Below are positions 6,983 through 15,231 of a stretch of 15,232 nt of DNA, in pieces; the stretch's first letter is position 1, and every line of letters begins with the position of its first letter. The stretch spans positions 1-15,232 of the forward strand of contig NZ_JASLCN010000480.1 of the NCBI RefSeq assembly GCF_030151805.1. The letters are read 5' to 3'. Source of the DNA: Fluviicola sp. (GTDB lineage Bacteria > Bacteroidota > Bacteroidia > Flavobacteriales_D > Crocinitomicaceae). The notes below the pieces were generated by a model. That model was not told the origin of the DNA. It saw only the letters and a program-made list of their open reading frames with translations, and did no database searches. Made by a program: the position numbers and the translations under genes.

Positions 6983-7123
6983 ACCCGCTTTCCAAGCAAC
7001 TATCTTTATCAAATAGCTATCTATACTAGTGTGAAACAATTATGAAGGATAATGCAGCAGCATTTAAAATAAATGCTAACTTCCTTCTCATGTTACTTTA
7101 ACTAACAAAGACTATCACTCCTT

Positions 7124-8248
7124 ATGAAACTACGCAAGACGAATTCGAATCGATTCATTGTCTGGTTTTGCGCGATCGGTGCATTTACCCTTTTTCTTTT
7201 TTTATTCCCGTCTTGCAAAAAGAAGGAAAAAATAGAACCCGTTACTCCTCCTGTTGAGGAAGAAACCGGTGTTTCGGTGGATTTAACGAGTGTTCCGTAT
7301 GCAAAACTTTCCGATTACCGCTTCTTTCAAGGAACGTTAAAAGACCAGAATCCTGCAGATAAAGTCATTCCTTACGAACCTGCTTCTGCTCTATTTACGG
7401 ATTATGCGCACAAAAAGCGTTTTATCTGGTTGCCAGCCGGAACAAAAGCAAGTTATGTCAGTGATAAAGAGGTTCTGAATTTCCCTGTGGGAGCTGCACT
7501 CATTAAAACATTTTATTACGATAACGTTCAGCCGGGCGGAGGAACACGCATTATTGAAACACGAGTTATGATCCGAAAAGCTTCAGGCTGGATTTTTGCC
7601 AATTACGTTTGGAATACAGAACAAACAGAAGCTTACCTGGACTTGAACGGAAGCTATACCAATATCAGCTGGATCCAGGATGGTCAATCCAAAAGCACTT
7701 CCTACCGGATTCCTTCGGGAACCGAATGTCATACCTGTCATAAACTGAATGATCAGCCGATTCCGATCGGAGTGAAACCCCAAAACATGAATGTCAACTA
7801 TCCGTATGATGATGGAGTTCAAAATCAGTTGCAGAAGCTGATTGCGGTAAACTATCTTGAAAACACCCTTCCGGGTAACATTGTTTCAACCGTAAACTAC
7901 ATGGATCAGACGAAAAGCATTGACCAACGTTTCCGTTCTTATGTAGATATCAACTGCGCGCATTGCCACAGTGAAGGAAAACACTGTGATTACAGACCGA
8001 TGCGCCTGGCTTTTTCAGAGACTTCAGATCCGATTAACCTCGGATTATGTGTCGAACCGGAAGAATTTATCAATTCCTCATTGGCTTACATCATCAAACC
8101 GAGTGATAAAAACCGCTCCATGATGTATTACCGGTTAGGATCCACACTTCAAAGTGAACGAATGCCGCTATTGGGCAGAAGTATTGTTCACGACGAAGGC
8201 TTACAATTGCTCGAAGACTGGATCAATTGGAAACAAACTTGTAACTGA
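7124..8248 (+). CDS. SO2930-like diheme c-type cytochrome lipoprotein
   Basis: A 374-residue protein predicted to carry two covalently bound hemes and to act in electron transfer outside the cytoplasm. The N-terminus has a hydrophobic stretch (11-28) followed by FPSC with Cys31, a lipobox typical of Bacteroidota; KKKEK follows. Two CxxCH heme sites are present: CHTCH at 202-206 and CAHCH at 278-282. Met347 in ERMPLLG is a plausible distal ligand of the second heme. The conserved layout LSDYRFFQG...YEPASALFTDYAHKKRFIWLPAG upstream of the hemes matches the SO2930/TIGR03806 family of uncharacterised diheme cytochromes. Three extra Cys residues (16, one in KHCDYRP, and the C-terminal CN) are not in heme motifs. 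The next gene starts 30 bp after its stop with no terminator between, so they probably form an operon. Redox partner and substrate are unknown. Confidence 0.88.
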   Translation: MKLRKTNSNRFIVWFCAIGAFTLFLFLFPSCKKKEKIEPVTPPVEEETGVSVDLTSVPYAKLSDYRFFQGTLKDQNPADKVIPYEPASALFTDYAHKKRFIWLPAGTKASYVSDKEVLNFPVGAALIKTFYYDNVQPGGGTRIIETRVMIRKASGWIFANYVWNTEQTEAYLDLNGSYTNISWIQDGQSKSTSYRIPSGTECHTCHKLNDQPIPIGVKPQNMNVNYPYDDGVQNQLQKLIAVNYLENTLPGNIVSTVNYMDQTKSIDQRFRSYVDINCAHCHSEGKHCDYRPMRLAFSETSDPINLGLCVEPEEFINSSLAYIIKPSDKNRSMMYYRLGSTLQSERMPLLGRSIVHDEGLQLLEDWINWKQTCN

Positions 8249-8278
8249 CCCGCTATTTATAAACTAAAATCCTACAAG

Positions 8279-10297
8279 ATGAAAACAAAATTTACTTTAC
8301 TCTGTTTGCTTGGACTACCAGTGCTGTCACAAGCACAAAACACCTGCTCCTCGGCTTTGCCGATTACCGCCGGAACGTATGTTGTTACTGCAGTTGACGG
8401 GACTGAGCCCCCAACACTTGCCTGCGCGACGAATAATTTGACCAATGTAACAGCCGCAGAATGGTATACCTATACTCCCACTGCCAATTATACCGTGATG
8501 TTAACGACTGATCTTCCGGCCTCCGGGGGAACGGATACACGCTTTCATGTTTATTCGGGAACCTGCGGAGCATTTACCTGTGTTTCAGGTGATGACGACA
8601 ACGGATCCGGGCTCACTTCCACAGCGACTTTCAACGTTACAAGCGGAACAACTTATACCATTGCGTTTGATAACAGATGGTCTTCAAATGGTTTCAGCTT
8701 TCAGCTAACGGAAAACCCGATCGTGGTTCCTACTACTCCTCCAATCACGTTTACAGCAAATACCTTCCCCGCAATCAGCGGAAGCTATGGATTGGCAGTA
8801 ACGGATATGAACGGCGATCACCTGGATGATATCGTAACGGTATCCGGATCCAGCGTTCAGATTCTCTATCAGCAAATCAGCGGTGCTTTTGTTACTGCAA
8901 ATATTACCACAACTGCTGCTGCTTTTCAACCTTCCTGGAGTATGGCGATCGGAGATATTGATAAAAACGGTTTCAACGATATGATTTACGGAGGTGGTTC
9001 CGGTGTTACATTTATGAAAGCAAATGCAACCGGAACAGGATTCACGGAAATTTCGGGACCCGAATACGTTTTCTGTCAGCGAACAAACTTTGTAGATATC
9101 AATAATGACGGAAACCTGGATGCTTTTTCCTGTCACGACGTTGATCCGAATGTGTACTATCTGAATGATGGAAACGGCAATCTGACATTTCACCAGGGAG
9201 GATTGGGAGATCATCCGGAAGGAGGAAACTACGGTTCTATCTGGATGGATTACGACAACGACGGTGATCAGGATTTATACATTGCAAAATGTCGTGGTGG
9301 AGCTTCCACTGCTAAAATCGACGAATTACACCGAAACAATGGCGACGGAACGTTCACAGATGTTTCTGTAGCAGCAGGTATGGCAAATCCAAGTCAATCC
9401 TGGTCTTCTGCATGGAATGATTTCAACAATGACGGTTGGATGGATGCATTGGTCGGAGCAAGTTCAATGGACGACGGAACTCACTCATTGATGAAAAACA
9501 ATGGTGACGGAACTTTCACGAATGTAACTACCGGTTCCGGATGGGACTTGAATACCAGTTTGAACATCGAACATGTTTCGTTCGATTTTGACAACGACGG
9601 TTTTACAGATGTATTAGGTGGTGGAAACAAAATCATGTTCGGAAATGGGGATATGACGTTTACTCCACAAGTTTATGCGTTTACCAACGGTGCTATCGGG
9701 GATTTGAACAACGATGGTTTCCTGGATATCCGTAACGGAAACACTGTTTACATGAGTGACAAAAACGCCAATAACTGGATTACTATTAATCTGCAAGGAA
9801 TTCAAAGTAATTCAAACGGAATTGGTGCACGTGTTGAGATTTATGGTTCATGGGGAAAACAAATCCGCGATATCAGAAGCGGGGATGGTTTCCGATACAT
9901 GAATACGTTAAACGCTCATTTTGGTATCGGAACAGCAACTGTGATTGATTCAATGCTTATCAAATGGCCTTCCGGTCATATTGATCAGGTGAACAATCCG
10001 ACAATCAATCAACCAATTACGGTGGTAGAAGGTGCGCACCCTTTAAGCTTGTTGGAAATCGACGGCAAAAAAATTGCCTTGTATCCTGTTCCTGCAACAG
10101 ACTTCCTGACAATCGAGAACTTCAGCCTGGTAGATGCTTCAAACATTCAGGTGTTTACGCAATTGGGTGAAAAAGTCATTGAAACAACGAAAAAGGATTC
10201 CAAACTTTCCATTTCAGGATTGGCTCCGGGACGTTACTTCCTGGTGATTCAAACAAAAAATGGCAAGAAGTATTCAGAGTCTTTCATCAAAATGTAG
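8279..10297 (+). CDS. FG-GAP/VCBS repeat, ASPIC/UnbV domain surface protein with T9SS tail
   Basis: A 672-residue protein exported by Sec and then probably moved across the outer membrane by T9SS. Residues 1-20 are a signal peptide (MKTKFTLLCLLGLPVLSQAQ). A PPC-like beta domain follows (about 21-145; GTDTRFHVYSGTCG, SGTTYTIAFDN). Residues 160-490 hold FG-GAP/VCBS repeats with Ca-binding loops: DMNGDHLDD (from D176), DIDKNGFND, DINNDGNLD, DYDNDGDQD, DFNNDGWMD, DFDNDGFTD and DLNNDGFLD (from D475), which should fold as a beta-propeller. An ASPIC/UnbV domain (about 500-575) shows NGIGARVEIYG, RSGDGFRYMN and IKWPSG. The T9SS type A sorting domain starts near 600 (ALYPVPATDFLTIENF) and ends in YSESFIKM. 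The architecture is CRTAC1-like. Paralogous DNA repeats encode NNGDGTFT twice, near 9338 and 9499. It shares a transcript with the diheme cytochrome; a joint extracellular role is an inference. Confidence 0.9.
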   Translation: MKTKFTLLCLLGLPVLSQAQNTCSSALPITAGTYVVTAVDGTEPPTLACATNNLTNVTAAEWYTYTPTANYTVMLTTDLPASGGTDTRFHVYSGTCGAFTCVSGDDDNGSGLTSTATFNVTSGTTYTIAFDNRWSSNGFSFQLTENPIVVPTTPPITFTANTFPAISGSYGLAVTDMNGDHLDDIVTVSGSSVQILYQQISGAFVTANITTTAAAFQPSWSMAIGDIDKNGFNDMIYGGGSGVTFMKANATGTGFTEISGPEYVFCQRTNFVDINNDGNLDAFSCHDVDPNVYYLNDGNGNLTFHQGGLGDHPEGGNYGSIWMDYDNDGDQDLYIAKCRGGASTAKIDELHRNNGDGTFTDVSVAAGMANPSQSWSSAWNDFNNDGWMDALVGASSMDDGTHSLMKNNGDGTFTNVTTGSGWDLNTSLNIEHVSFDFDNDGFTDVLGGGNKIMFGNGDMTFTPQVYAFTNGAIGDLNNDGFLDIRNGNTVYMSDKNANNWITINLQGIQSNSNGIGARVEIYGSWGKQIRDIRSGDGFRYMNTLNAHFGIGTATVIDSMLIKWPSGHIDQVNNPTINQPITVVEGAHPLSLLEIDGKKIALYPVPATDFLTIENFSLVDASNIQVFTQLGEKVIETTKKDSKLSISGLAPGRYFLVIQTKNGKKYSESFIKM

Positions 10298-10314
10298 CTT
10301 TCATTTTCGCATAA

Positions 10315-10349
10315 AAAAAGAGGGGACGCAATGTGCGTCCCCTCTTTTT
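10315..10349. terminator. Strong bidirectional terminator
   Basis: A perfect 16-bp stem: AAAAAGAGGGGACGCA at 10315-10330 pairs with TGCGTCCCCTCTTTTT at 10334-10349, leaving a 3-nt loop (ATG). A-rich and T-rich ends flank a GC-rich core, so it works on either strand. It lies between the convergent genes ending at 10297 and 10369 and can stop both. Confidence 0.93.
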
Positions 10350-10368
10350 ATTTCTAATTCTATCCCGA

Positions 10369-10998
10369 TTACATCTTGAAGATTACTCCTCCTGTAATCA
10401 ATGATTTTCCATAACCTGCTTCTGCATAAACACCCACTTTTTCACTTGGGAAGTAACGGAAACCAACATGCGGCCCGATGAAGAACAAAGCTCCGACACT
10501 GGAATCATAGTACGGGTCATTGTCATACTTCTTACGCACATTTCTGAAAACTGGTCCGCTACCGATGTTTAAACCACCGTACACGTCCATTTTATCTGCA
10601 AAATTCTTCCCGGTCTTATCCGCAATCAACTGCAAGAAATGGAAGTTTGCTATAAATCCGATCGGAATTCCTACACTCCAATATGGATTAGCAGGCTTGA
10701 TATAACCCGGTGCATAAATTCCTCCGTAGTAATATCCGGAAGTTCTTACAGCAGTTTCAACTCCAACAACAAATCCCAGTCCGATGTACTTATGAACACC
10801 AAATTCCATCTGGAGATTAAATGCTCCGTAATTGGTATTATAAGCCCTGTCATAATCCGAATAAATGGAATAATGCTGGTTCAAACCTAAGCCCAATTGC
10901 AAATAACTGCTTCCACTTCCTCCAAACCCCTGAGCCTGCACATTGCTCGAAAACAACCCCAAAGTTGTTAACAGCAGCATCATTTTTACCTTTCTCAT
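10369..10998 (-). CDS. Predicted outer-membrane beta-barrel protein (hypothetical)
   Basis: A 209-residue protein with a signal peptide (MRKVKMMLLLTTLGLFSSNVQAQ, cut after QA or AQ). The mature chain is Gly/Tyr/Phe-rich with regular strand-turn spacing: YLQLGLGLNQHYSIYSDY, NLQMEFGVHKYIGLGFVVGVETAV, VYGGLNIGSGPVFRNV, FFIGPHVGFRYFP, VGVYAEAGYGKSLITGGVIFKM. This is typical of eight-stranded OmpA/OmpW-size porin-like barrels, although the last residue is Met rather than Phe. No specific family is recognised. A perfect TAnnTTTG box lies upstream at 11028-11035 and a shared terminator downstream, so it is a single-gene unit. Confidence 0.78.
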   Translation of the reverse strand: MRKVKMMLLLTTLGLFSSNVQAQGFGGSGSSYLQLGLGLNQHYSIYSDYDRAYNTNYGAFNLQMEFGVHKYIGLGFVVGVETAVRTSGYYYGGIYAPGYIKPANPYWSVGIPIGFIANFHFLQLIADKTGKNFADKMDVYGGLNIGSGPVFRNVRKKYDNDPYYDSSVGALFFIGPHVGFRYFPSEKVGVYAEAGYGKSLITGGVIFKM

Positions 10999-11027
10999 AA
11001 CCTGTTTTTTTACTCTTATTATTAAAT

Positions 11028-11035
11028 CAAATATA
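11028..11035 (-). promoter_or_regulatory. -7 promoter box (TATATTTG) for the minus-strand barrel gene
   Basis: Read on the minus strand the sequence is TATATTTG, a full match to TAnnTTTG. It ends 29 bp before the ATG at 10998. No convincing -33 TTG at normal spacing was found. Confidence 0.55.
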
Positions 11036-11131
11036 AGGAAGTAGATGAAAAGAGACTCATTTCATAACAAATCCTAACATAAATCAGTTTTTTTCGTGAC
11101 CCCTCTCATTTTTCATCCACTGTCAAATCCG

Positions 11132-11139
11132 GAACTTTG
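11132..11139 (+). promoter_or_regulatory. Possible -7 box (GAACTTTG) for the small membrane protein
   Basis: GAACTTTG matches five of the six fixed positions of TAnnTTTG and lies 21 bp before the ATG at 11161. If real, it argues against the in-frame TTG at 11137 as a start, because that codon lies inside the box. Confidence 0.35.
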
Positions 11140-11160
11140 AAGTATCAAAATCAGGAAGTT

Positions 11161-11442
11161 ATGAAAACACAGGAAATAAAACAAAGCACTTGGATGAAGC
11201 TGGAGAATTTAGCAAGTGAATATCGATTTGGCGTTATTGCAATCACCTTACTAATTATAGGTTGTTTGGGCGGTGTTACAATGAGTTACGGCGCTGCACT
11301 CCATACATGGTCTTTGATTGCAGTTGTAATACCAACCATGACAACCCTTAGTATGCTATTGGCCGTAGCACCTATGAAATGGATCATGAATTTATTCATC
11401 GTAACGGTTCTGGTTGATCTCTTCGTCATCTTTTTAGTTTAA
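11161..11442 (+). CDS. Small three-helix inner-membrane protein (hypothetical)
   Basis: A 93-residue protein from ATG 11161, preceded by AGGAAGTT, a usable ribosome-binding site. An in-frame TTG at 11137 would add 8 residues but is less likely. A short charged N-terminal segment (MKTQEIKQSTWMKLENLASEYR) precedes three predicted transmembrane helices at about 24-44 (FGVIAITLLIIGCLGGVTM), 49-68 (SLIAVVIPTMTTLSMLL) and 72-92 (MKWIMNLFIVTVLVDLFVIFLV), the last reaching the C-terminus. With the N-terminus inside, the C-terminus would be periplasmic. No conserved catalytic motif is seen. It sits alone between its own promoter-like box and a strong terminator, which supports a real independent gene. 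Function unknown. Confidence 0.75.
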   Translation: MKTQEIKQSTWMKLENLASEYRFGVIAITLLIIGCLGGVTMSYGAALHTWSLIAVVIPTMTTLSMLLAVAPMKWIMNLFIVTVLVDLFVIFLV

Positions 11443-11489
11443 CAACCACAGAACCTGGTTACAACACCTAATCACCTGTACCAATAACC

Positions 11490-11525
11490 AAAAGGTTACT
11501 CTTCTTTCGCCGGGTAACCTTTTTT
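11490..11525 (+). terminator. Rho-independent terminator after the small membrane protein
   Basis: A perfect 10-bp stem, AAAAGGTTAC (11490-11499) with GTAACCTTTT (11514-11523), has a 14-nt loop and a run of six T. It lies 48 bp after the stop and isolates the gene from the ABC-F gene downstream. Confidence 0.85.
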
Positions 11526-11560
11526 GTGTTTTGAAATTCTGCGAAATCCAAAGTTGTCAG

Positions 11561-11568
11561 TACCTTTG
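11561..11568 (+). promoter_or_regulatory. -7 promoter box (TACCTTTG) for the ABC-F gene
   Basis: TACCTTTG is a full match to TAnnTTTG and ends 20 bp before the ATG at 11589. The leader transcript would be very short, about 13-15 nt. Confidence 0.6.
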
Positions 11569-11588
11569 CACTTCCAAAATCGGAAAAT

Positions 11589-13226
11589 ATGATTTCAGTT
11601 GATAATGTAACGGTAGAATTTAGTGGTAAAGTTTTGTTCAGCGATGTGTCTTTTGTGATTAATGACACGGACAAGATTGCCCTGATGGGGAAAAATGGTG
11701 CGGGGAAATCTACTTTACTCAAAATTCTGGCTGGAGTAAACAAAGCGACTAAAGGCGGAATTTCTGCTCCGAAAGATGCCGTGATTGCTTATTTACCGCA
11801 GCATTTACTGACTGAAGACAATTGCACTGTTTTTGAAGAAACCAGTAAAGCTTTTTCCGGGATTTTCGCCATGCGCGATGAAATTGAAGCGTTAAACCAG
11901 GAACTTACTGTTCGCACGGATTACGATTCGGACGATTACATGAAACTCATCGAGCGCGTTTCTGAATTAAGTGAAAAGTTCTATTCCATTGAGGAAATCA
12001 ATTACGACGGTGAAGTTGAAAAGGTGCTGAAAGGAATGGGTTTCGAACGGGAAGATTTCACCAGACCGACATCTGAATTCAGTGGTGGGTGGAGAATGCG
12101 TATCGAACTGGCAAAAATCCTGCTTCAAAAACCGGATTTGATTTTGCTGGATGAGCCAACAAACCACATGGACATCGAATCCATTCAGTGGTTGGAAGAT
12201 TTCCTGATAAACAGTGCAAAAGCCGTGGTGGTTATTTCCCATGACCGTGCGTTTGTAGATGCAATTACCAATAGAACGATCGAAGTGACGATGGGGCGCA
12301 TTTACGATTACAAAGCCAAATACTCGCATTACCTGGAACTGCGTAAAGACCGCAGAGCTCAACAGCAGAAACAATACGAAGAACAGCAAAAATTCATTGC
12401 TGAAACAACCGAATTCATTGAACGCTTCAAAGGAACTTATTCGAAAACACTCCAGGTTCAATCGCGGGTGAAAATGCTCGAAAAACTGGAAATCATCGAG
12501 GTGGACGAAGTGGACAACTCCGCTTTGCGACTGAAGTTCCCTCCTGCCCCGCGTTCCGGTTCGTATCCTGTTGTAGTTACCGAATTGAAAAAGCAGTACG
12601 GAGATCACGTTGTTTTTGACGATGTAAACATAACGATCGAGCGCGGTGAAAAAGTGGCGTTCGTAGGAAGAAACGGTGAAGGAAAGTCGACTTTGGTGAA
12701 AGCGATTATGAATGAAATCGGTTTTGAAGGGAACCTGGAATTGGGACACAACATTCAAATCGGATACTTTGCCCAGAACCAGGCTTCTTTGCTGGATGAA
12801 GAGTTGACTATTTTCGAAACCATCGACCGGATTGCAGAAGGCGATGTACGCACCAAAATAAAGGATTTGCTGGGTGCTTTCATGTTTGGCGGGGATTCTT
12901 CCACCAAAAAGGTAAAAGTGCTTTCAGGAGGAGAAAAAACGCGTTTGGCTCTGATCAAATTGCTATTGGAACCTGTTAACCTGTTGATTCTCGATGAGCC
13001 GACAAACCATTTGGACATGAAAACCAAGGATATTATCAAGGATGCCCTGAATGCCTTTGACGGAACGCTGATTCTCGTTTCGCATGACCGTGATTTCCTG
13101 GACGGGTTGGTTACCAAAGTATACGAATTCGGGAATAAACGCGTAAAAACTCATTTTGACGACATCAATGGATTCCTCGCTGCGAAAAAGATGGAGAATC
13201 TGAAGGAAATTGAACGTAAAAATTAA
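11589..13226 (+). CDS. ABC-F family ATP-binding protein
   Basis: A soluble twin-ATPase of 545 residues that, by family, binds the ribosome near the E site and affects translation; some members give antibiotic resistance. The first ATPase has Walker A GKNGAGKST (34-42), signature SGGWRMRIELA (from 165) and Walker B LILLDEPTNHMD (Asp188, Glu189). The second has GRNGEGKST (360-368), signature LSGGEKTRLA (Ser446) and LLILDEPTNHLD (Asp469, Glu470), followed by the switch His in VSHDRDF. A charged helical linker at about 240-315 (RKDRRAQQQKQYEEQQKF) corresponds to the P-site tRNA interaction region. No transmembrane segments are present, as expected for ABC-F. Size and sequence style are nearest to the YbiT/EttA-like housekeeping members; the subfamily is not certain, so no symbol is given. 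It is preceded by its own promoter box and is probably transcribed alone. Confidence 0.93.
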   Translation: MISVDNVTVEFSGKVLFSDVSFVINDTDKIALMGKNGAGKSTLLKILAGVNKATKGGISAPKDAVIAYLPQHLLTEDNCTVFEETSKAFSGIFAMRDEIEALNQELTVRTDYDSDDYMKLIERVSELSEKFYSIEEINYDGEVEKVLKGMGFEREDFTRPTSEFSGGWRMRIELAKILLQKPDLILLDEPTNHMDIESIQWLEDFLINSAKAVVVISHDRAFVDAITNRTIEVTMGRIYDYKAKYSHYLELRKDRRAQQQKQYEEQQKFIAETTEFIERFKGTYSKTLQVQSRVKMLEKLEIIEVDEVDNSALRLKFPPAPRSGSYPVVVTELKKQYGDHVVFDDVNITIERGEKVAFVGRNGEGKSTLVKAIMNEIGFEGNLELGHNIQIGYFAQNQASLLDEELTIFETIDRIAEGDVRTKIKDLLGAFMFGGDSSTKKVKVLSGGEKTRLALIKLLLEPVNLLILDEPTNHLDMKTKDIIKDALNAFDGTLILVSHDRDFLDGLVTKVYEFGNKRVKTHFDDINGFLAAKKMENLKEIERKN

Positions 13227-13297
13227 GAGCGTCCGGAGTCAAGATATCGAGAATCAAGACAAATATAATTTTACATTGGATAAGTCCTGACTCAGCT

Positions 13298-14005
13298 TCA
13301 GCTAAACACCGTCCGGATCACTTCCAGCGACTTCATCTTGCGCATTCCGCTTACATGAAACCGGTAATATTCCAACCAGGCATCAATGAGCTTTACCCGT
13401 TCTTCTTTCGGAATGGAAACCGACAGAAAATCTGTTTTCTCCAGGCGTAAACTATCCGTGAGCCAATGCAGCCAGGATTCTTCCAGATACGACGGTAAAA
13501 AAGGCAATTCGTTCGTGAATTTTCCTTCCTGCAATTCGAAGTAACGCGGATTCTGATTTTGAATTTCCGGCTGAAAACCTTCCAGTTTCGAGATCTGAGC
13601 CAAAAACCAAACCAGGTAGTTGCTCAATTCTTCACTGAGATTCAGCCAATGAATTTCTTCACTTAAAAATTGAAAAAGCCGTTTGTCCTGATGGTTGTCG
13701 CGCAGGCAATTCATTAGTAATTCCGAAATGAAAAAGGCGATGCTTGATTTTAAAGGATTGTCCAACAAATGATGCAAAGGTTCCAAAGCCTGCATCTCGG
13801 TCAGTTTCATCAAACTACTGTCGTTTCGTTTGTAATAGGCAATTTCGACCAATTCCAAAGGAAAAAGGATCAATCCTTTCTTCTTTTTAGCTCCCTGAAA
13901 AAGAAAAGTCTGAAGCCCCGATTCAAGCGTAAACAGGTTCACGATCAGGCTTGATTCCGAATATGACAAACGCGATAAAATAATTGCTTTGTCCGTAATT
14001 TTCAT
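13298..14005 (-). CDS. recO: DNA repair protein RecO
   Basis: RecO works with RecR (and RecF) to load RecA onto SSB-coated single-stranded DNA and anneals strands during gap repair. The 235-residue protein has the N-terminal OB-fold signature (KAIILSRLSYSESSLIVNLFTLESGLQTFLFQGAKKKK), a helical middle domain (KSSIAFFISELLMNCLRD) and a C-terminal segment ending in KSLEVIRTVFS. The Cys4 zinc-finger motif of some RecO proteins is absent. The ATG at 14003-14005 overlaps the stop of the upstream propeller gene by four bases (ATGA), which implies co-transcription and translational coupling. It converges with the ABC-F gene across a 71-bp gap with only weak, imperfect inverted matches and no clear terminator. 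Confidence 0.92.
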   Translation of the reverse strand: MKITDKAIILSRLSYSESSLIVNLFTLESGLQTFLFQGAKKKKGLILFPLELVEIAYYKRNDSSLMKLTEMQALEPLHHLLDNPLKSSIAFFISELLMNCLRDNHQDKRLFQFLSEEIHWLNLSEELSNYLVWFLAQISKLEGFQPEIQNQNPRYFELQEGKFTNELPFLPSYLEESWLHWLTDSLRLEKTDFLSVSIPKEERVKLIDAWLEYYRFHVSGMRKMKSLEVIRTVFS

Positions 14006-15231
14006 CGGATAACAACCACTTTACCTACTTTTTTCCCTTTTCCTTCCGTTGGAGCAGTCCAGATAAAATAAACTCCGGAACTTACATCTTCACCCGTCAA
14101 TCGTTTTCCATTCCAGGTTGCCGTTCCACCATTCGAAGTGGTTTTGTATACCAGGTTTCCGGCAGCATCTGTAATTTTCACATCGCTTCCGTACTTGATT
14201 CCCTGAATGGTAACCGGTCCGAAATAATCCGGTTTTACAGGATTTGGGAAAACAACTGTCGAAGCATAGTCTTTGTCTTCATAAGTAGCATCCGCACGGT
14301 AAGAAACCATTCCGTTGTCCGTAATAATGAATAATTCTCCGGTCAGGTGATTGAATTCCATGTCCAATACGTTATTGGAAATCATCGGTGAATTGTCTTT
14401 GTTGAAATTGGCGATCACTTCCTGTCCATCGGCAGAAACTAAAAACACTCCCGATTCTGCGGTTCCGATCCATTTTCTGTTTCCACCGTCAACCTCAATA
14501 TCGGAGATGTATGAATTCCCCAAAAGCATTTCCACATTTCCGTCATATGTCACCAGAATACGCGAAACATCCGTTGTTCCCGAAGCATTGAAAATCCCCG
14601 CACTGTTGTACAAAACTGCCAAACCATTGTCTGTACCAATCCAAATCTCATTGTCAAAATCGACCGCCAGGGCCGTCACATTATTGGATGGCATGTTTCC
14701 GGAACCGGCTCCGTTCTGCATTAATTTATTCAAATCATCTGCGGTATTGGAGATGGTTCCGTTGTCGTTATATCCCATCAACCCTTTCCCATAAACGCCG
14801 ATCCATTTATTTCCGTTATAATCAATTGCCAATTTCGTAATGAAAACGGAAGAAGCAGTATTCGGTGTCGACATGGCATACCAGTTTCCATCTTTTGTTC
14901 TCACTTTCAACGGTTTCATGGAATAGGCATTTGCGATCCAAAGATTTCCGTCTTCGTCATATTCCAGCGAAGTAATGCACATCTGGTTGTTTCCAACCGT
15001 TGTATTCTCCAGGATGGAATTCGAAGCGTTATACACATCCGTAATCTGGCTTCCATGCGCAATGCTCAACCCGTTTGCGCAATAGCCTCCCAAAGCAATT
15101 TCTTCTATATCCTTCGGATTTATTGCCGCAGATCCGATTGCCCAGGTATTATTATCCCATTTCGGAGTTTGGGTCGATTTATCAAATAAGGTCCAGACTT
15201 CATCTTTCATTGAGTATGCTCCTGCAAGACT
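14002..15231 (-). CDS. porZ: PorZ-like propeller protein with T9SS C-terminal domain, 5' end outside window
   Basis: The frame is open from the window edge (codons SLAGAYS precede the first internal ATG at 15210), so the N-terminus and probably half of the protein are missing; 409 residues are visible. Repeated segments of two-component-regulator-propeller type occur: DEDGNLWIANAYSMKPLKV, DYNGNKWIGVYGKGLMGY, DFDNEIWIGTDNGLAVLY and DGGNRKWIGTAESGVFLV. The C-terminal 80 residues form a T9SS-type sorting domain (FPNPVKPDYFGPVTIQG, ITDAAGNLVYKTTSNGG, GEDVSSGVYFIW, ending KVVVIR). Propellers followed by this domain match PorZ, an outer-surface T9SS component that delivers anionic lipopolysaccharide to the sortase PorU. 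The overlap with recO fits my recollection that Bacteroidota recO is often next to such a gene. It could instead be a generic propeller surface protein; the full length is needed to decide. Confidence 0.8.
   Translation of the reverse strand, partial: SLAGAYSMKDEVWTLFDKSTQTPKWDNNTWAIGSAAINPKDIEEIALGGYCANGLSIAHGSQITDVYNASNSILENTTVGNNQMCITSLEYDEDGNLWIANAYSMKPLKVRTKDGNWYAMSTPNTASSVFITKLAIDYNGNKWIGVYGKGLMGYNDNGTISNTADDLNKLMQNGAGSGNMPSNNVTALAVDFDNEIWIGTDNGLAVLYNSAGIFNASGTTDVSRILVTYDGNVEMLLGNSYISDIEVDGGNRKWIGTAESGVFLVSADGQEVIANFNKDNSPMISNNVLDMEFNHLTGELFIITDNGMVSYRADATYEDKDYASTVVFPNPVKPDYFGPVTIQGIKYGSDVKITDAAGNLVYKTTSNGGTATWNGKRLTGEDVSSGVYFIWTAPTEGKGKKVGKVVVIR

Larger units (their letters stand above)
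6844..7123. other. 280-bp AT-rich non-coding region with DnaA boxes and repeats
   Basis: No credible gene lies here. The region contains a DnaA-box palindrome (6885-6910), a run of AT-rich DNA (about 6921-6985) with a 12-bp inverted repeat and a 20-bp-spaced direct repeat, and a promoter-like TATCTTTA at 7001-7008 that misses the TAnnTTTG consensus at one fixed position. It separates two genes on the same strand. It could be a replication-initiation or DnaA-regulated site, or simply the regulatory leader of the cytochrome gene. Confidence 0.6.

Noticed and set aside
7139..7158. A tRNA T-loop-like GAATTCGAATC stretch.
   Set aside because: No acceptor stem, anticodon arm or CCA context surrounds it, and it lies in the coding start of the cytochrome gene.
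8705..9214. A 169-residue minus-strand frame.
   Set aside because: It is antisense to the FG-GAP repeat region of a clearly coding gene and has no recognisable domain or start context.
11967..12758. A 263-residue minus-strand frame.
   Set aside because: It lies entirely antisense to the ABC-F gene; its Phe/His-rich composition is typical of reading a coding strand backwards.
13236..13293. Short inverted match GAGTCA / TGACTC between ABC-F and recO as a terminator.
   Set aside because: Only 6 bp pair perfectly, the loop is long and there is no T-run; at most a degenerate intergenic repeat.
14351..14794. A 147-residue plus-strand frame.
   Set aside because: It is antisense to the PorZ-like propeller repeats, which are well supported by motif periodicity.
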